Translations under genes and position numbers: made by a program
Origin: Nostoc calcicola FACHB-3891
GTDB taxonomy: Bacteria > Cyanobacteriota > Cyanobacteriia > Cyanobacteriales > Nostocaceae
Length of the DNA stretch: 64,000 nucleotides
NCBI RefSeq assembly: GCF_014697355.1
Contig: NZ_JACJRQ010000008.1
Span: 168,966 to 232,965, forward strand
Direction of reading: 5' to 3'
Shown here: positions 36,549 through 46,470 of the stretch, piece after piece
How the letters are laid out: each line of letters begins with the position of its first letter
Position numbering within the stretch: the first letter of the stretch is position 1
Notes under the pieces: model-generated
Databases searched by the model: none
Told to the model about the DNA's origin: nothing
The model's input: the letters and a program-made list of their open reading frames with translations, nothing else

Positions 36549-36781
36549 GAATTAGATGACATAAACTCAAAGGAAAAGTTTGCCGTCAAAGGTTCTGGCA
36601 GTGGTTTTCCTTGTGCTTGGTAATCTTCAATCAATAGTTCCAAGACTTCCTCACCATTATTGAGAGCATCCGCGTAGGTATTTCCATGAGTGTGTGCATA
36701 GGGGCCAAACTCAGGCAGGCTGACAATGTACTTTTTATCTTCATCAGACCACTGAATTACAATACTATATTGTGATTTCAT
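36545..36781 (-). CDS. hicB: HicB-family antitoxin
   Basis: A 78-residue protein with the partial-RNase-H-like HicB fold: YSIVIQWSDEDKKYIVSLPEFGPYAHTHG, then a helix ADALNNGEEVLELLIEDYQAQGKPLPEP. It lacks a C-terminal DNA-binding domain, so autoregulation may be absent or need another factor. Its ATG overlaps the hicA stop by 4 bases, so it is translationally coupled downstream of the toxin gene, the usual hicAB order. Confidence 0.92.
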   Translation of the reverse strand: MKSQYSIVIQWSDEDKKYIVSLPEFGPYAHTHGNTYADALNNGEEVLELLIEDYQAQGKPLPEPLTANFSFEFMSSNS

Positions 36782-37008
36782 TCCTGTTCTCCTTTGTCTT
36801 CTTTTTCCTGCAATTGTTTGATTTCTAGCAGGGCATTTCTCACATCTTTTTCCTGGTAACGATCTGCATCTGCTCCATCTTTACCAGATAAAGTGAGGCT
36901 GTAAAGTAGCAAAGGATGACTCCATACTGTATGACTACCTTTGCCGCTTCGATAAGTGAATCCAGTTTTTAGGAGCATTGCTTTTAGTTCCCGAATTTTC
37001 TTGGGCAC
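36778..37008 (-). CDS. hicA: HicA-family mRNA interferase toxin
   Basis: A 76-residue toxin with a double-stranded-RNA-binding-like fold. The catalytic histidine lies in GSHTVW (His27 area), after LLKTGFTYRSGKG. Family members cleave mRNA and are neutralised by HicB. The C-terminus is extended with a charged EKEDKGEQE tail. The gene precedes hicB with a 4-base overlap. Confidence 0.92.
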   Translation of the reverse strand: MPKKIRELKAMLLKTGFTYRSGKGSHTVWSHPLLLYSLTLSGKDGADADRYQEKDVRNALLEIKQLQEKEDKGEQE

Positions 37009-37096
37009 TGTTAGAAATTTCTGGCTTAGCTACAAATATTTTGTGATTATTGTCTGAAAAAATTTTACACTTACGGTGACGATAGATTAAATGTTT

Positions 37097-37615
37097 TCAA
37101 TCAGCGGTGTTAGCTTTTTGCGGTAAGAGATAAATACCGCCGGATATTAATGTCAAAGCAACAGAAATCCAAAAGGCAATCAAAGATGCAATTTTCCAGG
37201 CTTCGGGTAGTGGCGCAATTAAAAGTGCGATCGCCACTATTTGACTAACAGTTTTGAGTTTACCCCAAATATTCGCCCCGGTAATTGTCGTTTGATTTAC
37301 TCGCCAACCAGCGATCGCTAATTCCCGCGCTAAAATCAAAAACACTCCCCAAGCTGGCACTTTTCCCAGTTCAATCAACACCAGCAACGGCGCTAATACC
37401 AAAAATTTATCAACTAAAGGGTCTAGAAACTTACCTAAATCGCTAATTTGGTTGAGTTTTCTTGCTAAATAACCATCCAACCAATCTGTCAACGCCGCTA
37501 ATAAAAAAATCCCCAAACATAACCACCTAGCCTGAGAGGATGGGTTGTACAAACCATATAGTAAAAATGGTACACCCAGCAGACGAGAAAAAGTAATCCA
37601 GTTAGGTAAAGTCAT
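37097..37615 (-). CDS. pgsA: CDP-diacylglycerol-glycerol-3-phosphate 3-phosphatidyltransferase
   Basis: A 172-residue membrane enzyme that makes phosphatidylglycerol phosphate, the precursor of thylakoid phosphatidylglycerol. The ATG at 37615 (MTLPNWITFSR) is preferred over an in-frame start at 37666 because the family begins with LPNxLTxxR. The CDP-alcohol phosphotransferase motif is complete: Asp44, Asp47-Gly48, Ala51-Arg52, Gly61, Asp65 and Asp69. About five membrane helices are seen. Confidence 0.95.
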   Translation of the reverse strand: MTLPNWITFSRLLGVPFLLYGLYNPSSQARWLCLGIFLLAALTDWLDGYLARKLNQISDLGKFLDPLVDKFLVLAPLLVLIELGKVPAWGVFLILARELAIAGWRVNQTTITGANIWGKLKTVSQIVAIALLIAPLPEAWKIASLIAFWISVALTLISGGIYLLPQKANTAD

Positions 37616-37729
37616 GATTTGGGTTGAGAAATTATCTTTGAAGAAGAATACAGAATTCAGAATCAATCAGCCGCCAGTCGTACAGAATTCCCAACTGAAT
37701 TCTGACGACTGACGCCAATATTGCTGTTT

Positions 37730-38293
37730 TCATAATTTTAACAAAGCAAATAATTGCCCTAATGTCAAATGTAAATCGCTGACTAAATCGGGTACTGGCA
37801 ATATATCTTGATCGTTTTCTAAATATATTAGTTGCTGGTGAGGCGGATAAACTAAAACACAATATTCCTCTGGATCGATTAACCAACCTAAGCTAGTACC
37901 ATGATTTAAACAATATAAAATGTTTTTAGTAACTTTGGTCGTACTTTGTTCGGGAGAGAGGATTTCAATTGTCCAATCTGGATGGGTATTAAACGTATTG
38001 CCGATATTACCTTTTTCATCTACAGGTATTCGCTCCCAAGCGAATACTGCAACATCTGGAACAGTAGAACGTCCCCCAAAGGTACAGCGTAATTCTGGAA
38101 GAGCGAGGGCGATTTTTCTGGGTTCTGCTGCACCATTAATTGTAGTCACTAATTGACCTTGAAGTCTGCTATGTTTACCTTGAGGCATAGGCTTTTGAAT
38201 TATTTCCCCATCAACATATTCACTGGCTGGTTTAGTTTCTGGTAATCGTAAAAATTCCTCTAAAGATATACGGCGAGTTGGTGTTTTAATCAT
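37730..38293 (-). CDS. Uma2-family (DUF820) putative endonuclease
   Basis: A 187-residue protein with the typical Uma2 start TRRISLEEFLRLPETKPASEYVDGEIIQKPMPQ (split by family pattern), PDVAVFAWERIP, and core TIEILSPEQSTTKVTKNI with Glu and Ser-Pro before the helix. GWLIDPEEYCVLVYPP is the final conserved strand pair. It is the second Uma2 protein in the window and is compact, without a coiled-coil tail. Role unknown; possibly linked to mobile elements. Confidence 0.85.
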   Translation of the reverse strand: MIKTPTRRISLEEFLRLPETKPASEYVDGEIIQKPMPQGKHSRLQGQLVTTINGAAEPRKIALALPELRCTFGGRSTVPDVAVFAWERIPVDEKGNIGNTFNTHPDWTIEILSPEQSTTKVTKNILYCLNHGTSLGWLIDPEEYCVLVYPPHQQLIYLENDQDILPVPDLVSDLHLTLGQLFALLKL

Positions 38294-38541
38294 AATGTTT
38301 TCCTGCTCCTATTTAAACGTAAGTTTAGCTCAAATCAAATGATTTAACAAAGCTTGGTTATTTTTTGATTGTTGATTGTGGAAATTTGAGATTTCGGATT
38401 GGTTTTCCTAAAAATTGAGACTAATATTTGATTCTTGAAAAGATTTGTAGCTGACAGAATTTCAGCATATTTTTTTGTAAAAATGGCGTGAGTATCATTT
38501 ACATGGCATGATCTGTATCTTGAGATCGTGCAAACAATACT

Positions 38542-39957
38542 ATGACTGACAATATAGATTTTCGCATTGAACGGGATTCAATGGGCGATCGCCAAATTGC
38601 TAGTAGCGTTTATTACGGCATTCAAACTCTACGGGCAATAGAAAACTTTCCCATCAGTGGCATCAAGCCTCTACATACTTACGTAGATGCTTGTCTGCTA
38701 ATTAAAAAAGCTACAGCAATTGTCAATGGAGAACTAAATTGCATTTCCCAAGATATTAGTCAGGCGATAGTGCAAGCCACTGATGAAATTTTAGGCGGGA
38801 AGTTGCGTGAACAATTTGTTGTGGATGTTTATCAAGCGGGTGCGGGAACTTCGCACCACATGAATGTTAACGAAGTTTTGGCAAATCGCGCCTTAGAAAT
38901 TCTGGGTGACGAAAAAGGCAATTATAAACGGGTGAGTCCCAACGATCATGTTAACTATGGGCAGTCTACCAATGATGTGATTCCCACGGCAATTAGGATT
39001 GGTGGTTTATTGGCACTTGCTCATACATTACACCCAGCTTTAGAAGAGGCGATCGCCTCTTTAGAAAACAAAGCTGTGGAATTTCAAGATATCGTTAAAT
39101 CCGGCAGAACTCACTTACAAGACGCTGTACCCGTGCGTTTGGGTGAAAATTTTCGGGCTTGGGCGCAAATTCTCACAGAACATCAAAACCGGATTTACAC
39201 CGCTTCTGGGGATTTGATGGTGTTGGGTTTGGGAGGTAGTGCAGCGGGAACGGGATTAAATACTCATCCTTTGTATCGCGCCCGTGTCGTGGAAGTTCTC
39301 TCCGAATTGATTGATACTCCATTAGAACCAGCACCTCATCTCATGGCAGCTATGCAGAGTATGGCACCATTTGTCAATGTTTCCGGTGCTTTGCGGAACT
39401 TAGCCCAGGATTTAGCCAAAATATCTCATGACTTGCGGTTGATGGATTCGGGGCCAAAAACTGGTTTGAAAGAAATTCAACTGCCCCCAGTGCAACCAGG
39501 TTCCTCAATTATGCCAGGGAAATATAACCCAGTGATGGCAGAGATGACATCGATGGTATGTTTTCAGGTGATGGGTTATGACAATGCGATCGCCTTCGCC
39601 GCACAAGCCGGACAATTAGAACTAAATGTTATGATGCCGCTAATTGCCTATAACCTAATTCACAGCATCGAAATTCTGGGTAATACCATCGCCGCCCTTA
39701 CCAAACGTTGCATCCAGGGAATTACAGCCAACAAAGAACGTTGTCTAGCATACGCTGAAGGCAGTTTAGCTTTAGTAACCGCACTTAACACCCAAATCGG
39801 TTATTTAAATGCCGCAGCTGTCGCCAAAGAATCTTTAGAAACTGGTAAATCCCTACGGCAAATCGTCCTAGAACGAGGATTGATGACTGAAGCAGACTTA
39901 GCCACAGTGTTAGATTTAGAACAAATGAGTGCTATCTTACCCATTAAGACAGAATAA
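38542..39957 (+). CDS. aspA: Aspartate ammonia-lyase
   Basis: A 471-residue member of the fumarase/aspartase superfamily that interconverts aspartate with fumarate and ammonia. The signature loop GSSIMPGKYNPV is at 320-331. SGRTHLQDAVPVRLG, NDVIPTA and AGAGTSHHMNVNEV are conserved substrate-binding segments. Fumarase would also be possible, but the N-terminus (RIERDSMGDRQI) and the SGRTHLQDA/GSSIMPGKYNPV combination fit aspartase. The start is ATG and the gene stands alone. Confidence 0.9.
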   Translation: MTDNIDFRIERDSMGDRQIASSVYYGIQTLRAIENFPISGIKPLHTYVDACLLIKKATAIVNGELNCISQDISQAIVQATDEILGGKLREQFVVDVYQAGAGTSHHMNVNEVLANRALEILGDEKGNYKRVSPNDHVNYGQSTNDVIPTAIRIGGLLALAHTLHPALEEAIASLENKAVEFQDIVKSGRTHLQDAVPVRLGENFRAWAQILTEHQNRIYTASGDLMVLGLGGSAAGTGLNTHPLYRARVVEVLSELIDTPLEPAPHLMAAMQSMAPFVNVSGALRNLAQDLAKISHDLRLMDSGPKTGLKEIQLPPVQPGSSIMPGKYNPVMAEMTSMVCFQVMGYDNAIAFAAQAGQLELNVMMPLIAYNLIHSIEILGNTIAALTKRCIQGITANKERCLAYAEGSLALVTALNTQIGYLNAAAVAKESLETGKSLRQIVLERGLMTEADLATVLDLEQMSAILPIKTE

Positions 39958-39959
39958 TA

Positions 39960-40103
39960 GGGTATTGGGAATGGGGAAAGGGAAAGGGGTAAGGGGGAAA
40001 GGTTAAATTTATCCCTTACCCTTTACCCTTTACCCTTTACCCTTTACCCTTTACCCTTTACCCTTTACCCTTTACCCTTTACCCTTTACCCTTTACCCTT
40101 TGC
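39960..40103. repeat. CCCTTTA heptamer array
   Basis: About 12 copies of the heptamer CCCTTTA from 40013 to 40101, preceded by GGGGAAAGGG-type sequence of opposite sense (39965-40003), so the region could fold on itself. It lies just upstream of the DUF362 gene. A related reverse-sense array (AAAGGGT) follows that gene at 41160-41190. Confidence 0.95.
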
Positions 40104-40136
40104 TCCCCATCTCCCCCACTCCCCACTCATCTACTT

Positions 40137-41108
40137 ATGCAAACTCAAAAACCATCTGTCAGCCTCATCCGGGCTACTTCCTACGAACGAGAGACTTTAC
40201 GGGAATCTTTAGTGACACTGCTGGAACCTTTGGGAGGAATGGCAGCATTTGTGAAAAAAGGCGATCGCGTTTTACTCAAACCCAATCTACTCACAGGTAG
40301 CCGTCCTGGTAAAGAATGTATCACCCGTGCGGAACTAGTTTACGCAGTTGCCCAAATGGTAATTGAAGTCGGCGGTAAGCCATTTTTGGGTGATAGTCCG
40401 GCTTTTGGCAGTGCCAAGGGAGTAGCAGTGGCAAACGGCTATCTGCCTATTTTAGAAGAACTTAACGTTCCCATTATCGATTTTCACGGTCAGCGTTACC
40501 AAACCGTCAGCGAAAATTTCAACCACCTGCGGCTGTCTAAAGAAGCGATGGAAGCAGATGTGGTGATTAATCTACCCAAAGTCAAATCCCATGCCCAGTT
40601 AACATTAACACTGGGCGTAAAAAACTTGTTTGGTTGCGTCCCCGGTAAAATGAAAGCTTGGTGGCATATGGAAGCCGGCAAAGACGCCAACAGATTTGCC
40701 CAAATGTTAGTAGAAACAGCCAGGGCAATTAACCCCAACTTAACCATATTAGATGGCATCATTGGTCATGAAGGTAACGGCCCCAGTAACGGTGAACCTC
40801 GCCAATTAGGCATTTTAGCAGCTGCGTCAGATATATTTGCCTTAGATCGAGCAATGGTGGAAATCCTCAACGTTTCTCCTGAACAAGTGCCCACAGTTGC
40901 AGCTTCCCAGAGGTTAGGAGTTTGTCCGGAACTTGCTGCGATCGAGTTTCCACATTTAAATCCTGACTTATTAAAAATAGAAGATTGGCGGCTACCAGAC
41001 AAGTTAATGCCCATTGATTTTGGTATGCCGCGCGTCATTAAATCTACGTTTAAGCATCTCTACACCCGATTTATCAAAGAACCAATGAGTGTTTACGCAA
41101 GGAATTAG
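40137..41108 (+). CDS. DUF362-domain protein
   Basis: A 323-residue protein of the DUF362 family: VLLKPNLLTGS, ELVYAVAQMVIEVGGKPFLGDSPAF, VVINLPKVKSHAQLTLTLGVKNLFGCVPGKMKAWWH and ILDGIIGHEGNGPSNGEPRQLG. Many DUF362 proteins end in a 4Fe-4S ferredoxin domain, which is absent here. The family's reaction is unknown. Both sides are flanked by AAAGGGT/CCCTTTA arrays. Confidence 0.85.
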   Translation: MQTQKPSVSLIRATSYERETLRESLVTLLEPLGGMAAFVKKGDRVLLKPNLLTGSRPGKECITRAELVYAVAQMVIEVGGKPFLGDSPAFGSAKGVAVANGYLPILEELNVPIIDFHGQRYQTVSENFNHLRLSKEAMEADVVINLPKVKSHAQLTLTLGVKNLFGCVPGKMKAWWHMEAGKDANRFAQMLVETARAINPNLTILDGIIGHEGNGPSNGEPRQLGILAAASDIFALDRAMVEILNVSPEQVPTVAASQRLGVCPELAAIEFPHLNPDLLKIEDWRLPDKLMPIDFGMPRVIKSTFKHLYTRFIKEPMSVYARN

Positions 41109-42172
41109 CAAGTAGGGACTGGGGCTAGGGAGATGCAAAGCAAAGGGGCAGGGGAAAAGGTTAAAGGGTAAAGGGTAAAGGGTAAAGGGATAAATTTAAC
41201 CTTTCCCCCTTACCCCTTTCCCTTTCCCCATTCCCAATGCCCAATCCCCAATTCCAATTTAAAAATGCAAACTTCGTTACAGCAATTTCATTTATTAGCA
41301 AAGTAATCTGTAATTACCCTCCGATTGCTTAACCAAACCGTCCTAGTTACTATAGTGGCGGTTTTTTTAAATGGTTAATTTATTTTTAACAAATCCCACA
41401 TACATAGCAGTTTTCAGTTGCGCTAAATACAGTTAGTGGCACAACAATAAACTTCTTGCAAAAGCTTTATCTTCACCTTGTTTTTTGTACCAACTCTACC
41501 CGCTTCTCTATTAGGCGATCGCGTCTATCTATCTTTGCGTCATTCAGATCTTGCACCTTTACGCATAAACCATGAATATACAAAAATAACGTCATTTCTA
41601 TTACAGTAAATCAATTTAATTTTCAGTCCTCTTATAGAGGAATTGAGCTATTAGACAGGGACTTTGAGTCCCTGGCTTGAGCTATTCGGACTGCGAAAAG
41701 CTTAACTACTGAGTAATTTTTGTTTTCGATGATGCGGCTGGTGCAAGATATGAAGTCAAATAGAAATTTATGTATCCAATAGACTCCATGAATTGCACTC
41801 ATACGCTCATTCAATTTTTAATATTTATTCAATAATTTACATTCCAAATTAAACTATCAAGTAAAAATGATGGAAAAATTAAATATTTTTCAGTAAAATC
41901 ACTGATAAAAATCCTAGTGCGCCTCGAAAAGAATTGATAAAATAAGTTATGTGGAGGAAATTTTCAAAATTCTTCCTATTAATAGACTCTCATCAATTAG
42001 ACACAATAGTAGTACATAAAATATTCAAAATACCAGGCGTATAAGTGTAATTTCACAAACGAAAAATGTAAATAATATCTATCTGATTACTAGTTGTTTA
42101 GGCGTCTGTAAATGAAATATTTTCGACACTATTCAAGAAGTAAAGAGAGTCAATCTACAACAAAAAGATAGT
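41109..42172. other. 1-kb intergenic region with repeats
   Basis: It starts with AAAGGGT arrays and their inverse (41140-41240). AACCAAACCGTCC...TGGCGGTTTTTTT at 41331-41369 is a terminator-like hairpin on the plus strand, though far from the DUF362 stop. CAGGGACTTTGAGTCCCTG at 41656-41674 is another hairpin. From 41815 to 42172 the sequence is AT-rich and probably the leader of the sensor kinase. A 13-codon frame at 41265-41306 is not convincing. No gene supported. Confidence 0.5.
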
Positions 42173-43696
42173 TTGGGAGAAAACTTTTTGAATATCACCA
42201 ATCAAGAGCGACAAGCTACTCCTGTAAAAGAAAATTGCCGTCAGAGAATTATACTTTTAGATGGAGAACAGGAAAATCTACCTCAACAACTGCGAATACT
42301 TCAGCGGTTAATGAAACTTTCCAATCAGCCACGAACACCTTTAAATAACTTATTAGAACAGATGGTGCAGGAAGTTTATGATGCTATTGATAGTGCTGAT
42401 TTCTGCTTCATATTGTTATATAATGCTGAAAGTAAACAGTTAGAATTAGCTGCAAAATCTGGAATAAATGTAGAAAAATTGTCCTTTGTACAAGTAAATA
42501 GTAACACACAAGGTTTTATTGCAGATTGTGAGCAAGAATTAGTATATCCCTCTCTAGCAGTAAATAGTGATTTGGGGTTACTCTACCAAGTATTTACCAC
42601 AGGTATTTCTAACTTATTTCAACAAACTAAAGACAATACAGATAATTTTATTGAAAACTATTCTCTGTCACCACATCTTCCAGTTTCTGTGTCTTCTTTC
42701 AACCCCTCGTCGATCTATGCCGTAGCAATAGAATTAGAAGCAGAAGAACGGTTGGGAGTACTGGCAATTGGTAACTGGGTAAATCCCAATTCTTTTAATA
42801 TTGTTTCACTAAATATTTTGGATACAGTCGGTGAATTAATAGCGATCGCTATTAATAATGCCAGAACGATGGCAACTTTGGTAGAGTGCCAAGAACATTT
42901 AGCTAGACAAAATGAAATTATCTTAGAACAAAACCACGAACTGGAAAAAATTAAACACCAAATTCAGTTACAAAATCTACAAATTTTAGAATTAGCAGAG
43001 TTAAAATCGCAATTTTTAGCCACTACATCTCACGAACTCCATACACCGCTAAATGTTATTTTAGGCTTATCACAAGTACTACTACGCCAGCGCACCTCAA
43101 CCTTATCTGAGCAACAAATAGATATGGTGCAGCGTATTTATAATCATGGCAATCACCTACTAGAAATTATTGACGATATGCTGTACTTTGCCAAAGTAGA
43201 AGCCGGTCGTTTGTCGTTTCAATTAGAAGAATTTAATTTGGCAAATTTGGTATTAGCAACTGTAGGTGAACATCGTTCCTTCGCAGAAGACAAGTGCTTA
43301 AATTTGCAAGTCGAAGTTAATTTAGAACATCCCATAATAATTAACGACAGCGCCCGCCTCAAACAAGTTTTAGTCAAGTTGTTATTAAATGCGATTAAAT
43401 TTACAGAAAGTGGTAGTGTAGAAATTAAAGTATGGGAAATCTCTAGTGACGGAATTGCGATCGCAGTTAAAGACACTGGTATAGGCATCGCCGAATCTGA
43501 CCTACCATATATTTTTGAGCAATTCCGCCAAGTAGATCAAACTACTACGCGCAAGTATGGCGGTACCGGTTTAGGACTAGCAATTACCAAATCATTAGTT
43601 GAAATTATGCAAGGAACCATTAGCGTTACCAGCAAAATAGGTGAAGGTTCCAATTTTTGCATCGAATTACCCAAACAAATAAAATGCGCCGCCTGA
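42173..43696 (+). CDS. Cytosolic GAF-domain sensor histidine kinase
   Basis: A 507-residue soluble kinase. Residues about 50-225 look like a GAF sensor domain (FCFILLYNAESKQLELAAKSG...ERLGVLAIGNWVNPNSF...LIAIAINNA), followed by a coiled coil at about 235-280. The dimerisation motif TTSHELHTPLNVILG has phospho-acceptor His287. ATPase motifs are LLNAIKFT, DTGIGIAESDLPYIFEQFRQVD and YGGTGLGLAIT. It begins with TTG at 42173 (or TTG at 42188); no ATG is near. No membrane segment and no adjacent regulator gene; no chromophore cysteine motif is seen in the GAF. Confidence 0.9.
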   Translation: MGENFLNITNQERQATPVKENCRQRIILLDGEQENLPQQLRILQRLMKLSNQPRTPLNNLLEQMVQEVYDAIDSADFCFILLYNAESKQLELAAKSGINVEKLSFVQVNSNTQGFIADCEQELVYPSLAVNSDLGLLYQVFTTGISNLFQQTKDNTDNFIENYSLSPHLPVSVSSFNPSSIYAVAIELEAEERLGVLAIGNWVNPNSFNIVSLNILDTVGELIAIAINNARTMATLVECQEHLARQNEIILEQNHELEKIKHQIQLQNLQILELAELKSQFLATTSHELHTPLNVILGLSQVLLRQRTSTLSEQQIDMVQRIYNHGNHLLEIIDDMLYFAKVEAGRLSFQLEEFNLANLVLATVGEHRSFAEDKCLNLQVEVNLEHPIIINDSARLKQVLVKLLLNAIKFTESGSVEIKVWEISSDGIAIAVKDTGIGIAESDLPYIFEQFRQVDQTTTRKYGGTGLGLAITKSLVEIMQGTISVTSKIGEGSNFCIELPKQIKCAA

Positions 43697-43735
43697 GATG
43701 GTGAGGTTTGCAATTACATGGAGTACAGACAATTC

Positions 43736-43763
43736 GTAGGGTAGCACAGCTGTGCTACCCTAC
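43736..43763. repeat. Perfect 28-bp palindrome GTAGGGTAGCACAG type
   Basis: GTAGGGTAGCACAG is followed immediately by its reverse complement. It has the same plan as the palindromes at 52600-52627 and the centre of 14227-14263. It sits 40 bases after the kinase stop and may end its transcript. Confidence 0.9.
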
Positions 43764-43824
43764 TATGTACCTGATTCAAATAAAAATCGCTATAAATATT
43801 CTCTTGACAAATGACCAATGACAA

Positions 43825-43949
43825 TAGACCTCTTGCAAAAGTGCTTTTTGCAAGAGGTGGGAAAAGGGAAAAGGTTAAAGGGGAAAGGGAAAATACCAAA
43901 CCTTTCCCCCTTTCCCCTTCCCCTTTTCCCGACTTATGCAAGAAGTCTA
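43825..43949. repeat. MITE-like element (copy B) with TAGACCTCTTGCA ends
   Basis: Left end TAGACCTCTTGCAAAAG; right end TATGCAAGAAGTCTA. The core here is different from copies A and C: a CTTTTTGCAAGAGGTGGG piece, then GGGAAAGGG / CCTTTCCCC tandem sequence. It lies between the convergent kinase and EEP-nuclease genes. Confidence 0.8.
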
Positions 43950-43983
43950 ATAAAATGTCCAACTTGGATGCACATTAGCCTAG

Positions 43984-44979
43984 TTATAAATCAAAAATTG
44001 CGATGACTGGTGCATGATCTGAACCAGGTTTTCCTCGTCTTAAGTTTGGGTCATCACTAACAGAAGGTAAAGTATCTATACTATCGATATAGCTATCTAC
44101 TTTTGGCAATTTGCGCGGCTTACCAGATAATACTTCTTGACTAACAAATATATGATCTATTAACTCTTTGTTGTTCTGATAAATACGCGAGTATCGTCTT
44201 TGTTCATCAATTAAAGGAGCTAGATTAAATAGTCTGGTATCATCTCCTTTATCTAACAGATTAAACCCACGTGTGCCAATCTCGCTACCACCTGGTCCTT
44301 GAAGAATCTGAGTAGTAGCAGCAGATGGCACATCATTCAAATCTCCTAGAATAATTAGACCTTGGTTGGCATTATTTTCTAGTAACTTATTTGCTTGAAC
44401 ACGCAATGCAACTGCTTCTGCTGTTCGCTTGATAAGTGCTAATCCAGCAACTCGACTACGTTCATTTTCATCTTTGGGAGCAAATCGTGGACTATCGTTT
44501 GTTGAAGAAAAAGTTAACAATTTCGATTTGAAGTGTGCATTAATAATATTAATAGAAGTATTTTCTTGAGGTTTAACAAGAATCCGTAAAGCGCCTCGAC
44601 CCATGCGGTTAACTTCAGTGGAATTTCCTTCCGTGTCTTCACTAATAACTTTGGAAAAGCCACCCTCAGGAAAATTTATTAAATCCTCCTGTTCTTCGAT
44701 CGCTATTTTTGAAAGAAACCCAACCCGAATTCCACGAGGGTCTGGAAATGCAGATAGACACGTATGGGGATAGCGCCCCTCTAACAGTGCTAACAATTCT
44801 GCAAATGCCTCCGGGTTGCCGACTTCTTGAACAGCTAGCACATCAGGATCGAGAGTTAGAATTACACTAGCTAAGCTATTCAATTTTTGTGTGTATTCTG
44901 CTTCGGTTTTGGGACTAAAATTATTACCCAAAGAGAATAAATTCTCTACATTCCAAGTCATGACCTTAAATGTAGCCAT
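43984..44979 (-). CDS. Endonuclease/exonuclease/phosphatase-family protein
   Basis: A 331-residue metal-dependent hydrolase from the ATG at 44979; an in-frame start at 45066 would add 29 residues of unlikely sequence. DNase-I-like fold motifs are MTWNVENLF (Asn10, Glu12), AVQEV (Glu52), IINAHFKSK, LGDLNDVPS (Asp-x-Asn), and C-terminal GSDHAPV with the catalytic Asp-His. No signal peptide is present. Substrate could be DNA, RNA or a phospholipid; it cannot be read from sequence. Confidence 0.88.
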   Translation of the reverse strand: MATFKVMTWNVENLFSLGNNFSPKTEAEYTQKLNSLASVILTLDPDVLAVQEVGNPEAFAELLALLEGRYPHTCLSAFPDPRGIRVGFLSKIAIEEQEDLINFPEGGFSKVISEDTEGNSTEVNRMGRGALRILVKPQENTSINIINAHFKSKLLTFSSTNDSPRFAPKDENERSRVAGLALIKRTAEAVALRVQANKLLENNANQGLIILGDLNDVPSAATTQILQGPGGSEIGTRGFNLLDKGDDTRLFNLAPLIDEQRRYSRIYQNNKELIDHIFVSQEVLSGKPRKLPKVDSYIDSIDTLPSVSDDPNLRRGKPGSDHAPVIAIFDL

Positions 44980-45244
44980 ACTTGCTCCAAATATAATAAA
45001 TTTTGATTTGAGTTGAACTACCAAAAAAACTACATCGCCACACTGCGTTATTCCAGATAAACTCAAGTACTCTAACTTTACTAAACTATACGGTTTAGTA
45101 TCTGCTTAGTACAGTATTTCATTAATTCGTAGCGAATAAATTTGGCAAACCTCAGTGTCCCTCTGCGCTTACCTTTGCGCCCCTTTGCGTTTAAAAACCC
45201 TACGATTTTACGCAAAGCTGTACTTAGCCCTAGTCTCCATAACA

Positions 45245-46135
45245 CTACTCCTCTTTCCTCTCGGCTATCCTCAACTTCGCCGATCGCGATCGCGGATTCT
45301 TAGCAATTTCCTCTTCATCAGCAATAATTGGCTTTTTTGTCAATACCTTTAATAAAGGTGAATTTCTCAAACCATGTTTCACCAAACGGTCTTCTAAACT
45401 ATGAAAACTGATAATCGCAATTCTGCCACCAGGGACAAGGGCGTTTGGTGCCTTATCCAAAAGAGTTTCTAAGGATTTTAGCTCATCATTGACGACAATT
45501 CGCAGAGCTTGAAAAACACGGGTAGCAGGGTGAATTCTACCATAACGGTATTTGGGGGGAACACAACCAGCGATCGCCTCAGCCAATTCTGTAGTCGTGT
45601 GAAACGGACGCCGTTCGATAATCCGCCTAGCAATGCGCCGCGATAATCTCTCTTCGCCGTACTTAAAGAAAATATCTGCTAATTCGGCTTCATCCCAATT
45701 ATTGATCGCATCAGCAGCAGTTAGCGATCGCCCGCGATCCATTCGCATATCCAAATTTCCTGTCTGGCGAAAGCTAAAACCCCTCTCTGGCTGGTCTAAA
45801 TGGTAAGAACTTACCCCCAGGTCTGCGACAATACCATCAAAAGTGTTAGGAGTAAATTCGTAATTAGCAAAATTAATATGTATAAATTGTAGGCGATCCT
45901 TAAATTCAGCTAAATTCTTCTGCGCCGCAGCTAAAGCATCTTCATCTTGGTCAATGGCCGTTAATTGCACATCCGGTGTAGCTTCTAAAATCAAGCGACT
46001 GTGACCGCCACCACCTACCGTGACATCTAAATAATGCCCACCGGGACGCACCGCCAGATTTTCAATTACCTCTCGTCCCAACACTGGCACATGAAAAAAT
46101 TCCTGCGCCTCAAGTCCTTGATATCCAGCTTCCAT
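45245..46135 (-). CDS. rsmH: 16S rRNA (cytosine1402-N4)-methyltransferase
   Basis: A 296-residue RsmH/MraW enzyme from the ATG at 46135; a TTG at 46159 would add 8 residues. It N4-methylates C1402 in the ribosomal P site. [18 protein letters not shown] is the conserved N-terminus; SAM motif I is [10 protein letters not shown] (37-46). [19 protein letters not shown] and [14 protein letters not shown] are diagnostic. In cyanobacteria it is not in an mra/dcw cluster; here ndhH lies divergently. Confidence 0.97.
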   Translation of the reverse strand: MEAGYQGLEAQEFFHVPVLGREVIENLAVRPGGHYLDVTVGGGGHSRLILEATPDVQLTAIDQDEDALAAAQKNLAEFKDRLQFIHINFANYEFTPNTFDGIVADLGVSSYHLDQPERGFSFRQTGNLDMRMDRGRSLTAADAINNWDEAELADIFFKYGEERLSRRIARRIIERRPFHTTTELAEAIAGCVPPKYRYGRIHPATRVFQALRIVVNDELKSLETLLDKAPNALVPGGRIAIISFHSLEDRLVKHGLRNSPLLKVLTKKPIIADEEEIAKNPRSRSAKLRIAERKEE

Positions 46136-46383
46136 ATAATAGTTGAAGAAGTGCAACAAAATGAAACATCAAGTAAAATCCCTCTTCTGTCCCCCCCTCT
46201 CAAACATACCCCTCTATGGGCAATACTTTTAAATGTATTGCCTCTAACAGTCTGTCAAATTGAAATTGACAAGTTGGGGCTGATGTCAGGACATAGGAAA
46301 ATTTTCATTCTCCGCGTCCCCTCGTCTCCCCATCCGCGCGTCAATCCCTGACAGACAAAATAAATTGGGTCTAGTTGGCATCT

Positions 46384-46428
46384 TCTCTTCGAGACGCTAT
46401 GCGTTCACGTAGTGTCTCGGAGAGAAGG
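46384..46428. repeat. GC-rich palindromic repeat before ndhH
   Basis: TCTCTTCGAGACGCTATGCG and CACGTAGTGTCTCGGAGAGA form an imperfect inverted repeat about 45 bases long, related to those at 9741-9805 and 63753-63826. The 335-base gap between rsmH and ndhH also contains CCCCCTCTC and CGTCCCCTCGTCTCCCC low complexity. The frame of ndhH is open through the repeat, but the true start is downstream. Confidence 0.75.
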
Positions 46429-46470
46429 CGGTTCAATTCAAATTTTTCACGAACGGAGAACACTAAATCT

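Noticed and set aside
36545..37008. Novel small operon
   Set aside because: Both proteins match the well-known HicA/HicB pair, so nothing new is claimed.
40013..40101. Telomere-like or origin repeat
   Set aside because: CCCTTTA resembles plant telomere units by chance; it belongs to the many heptamer repeats typical of Nostoc-like genomes, and there is no dnaA-box cluster.
41632..41814. 60-codon minus-strand frame before the GAF kinase
   Set aside because: No start signal or protein-like pattern; it overlaps a small hairpin and AT-rich leader sequence.
46375..46470. N-terminal extension of NdhH
   Set aside because: The extra residues come from a palindromic dispersed repeat; the conserved start is [10 protein letters not shown] at 46471.
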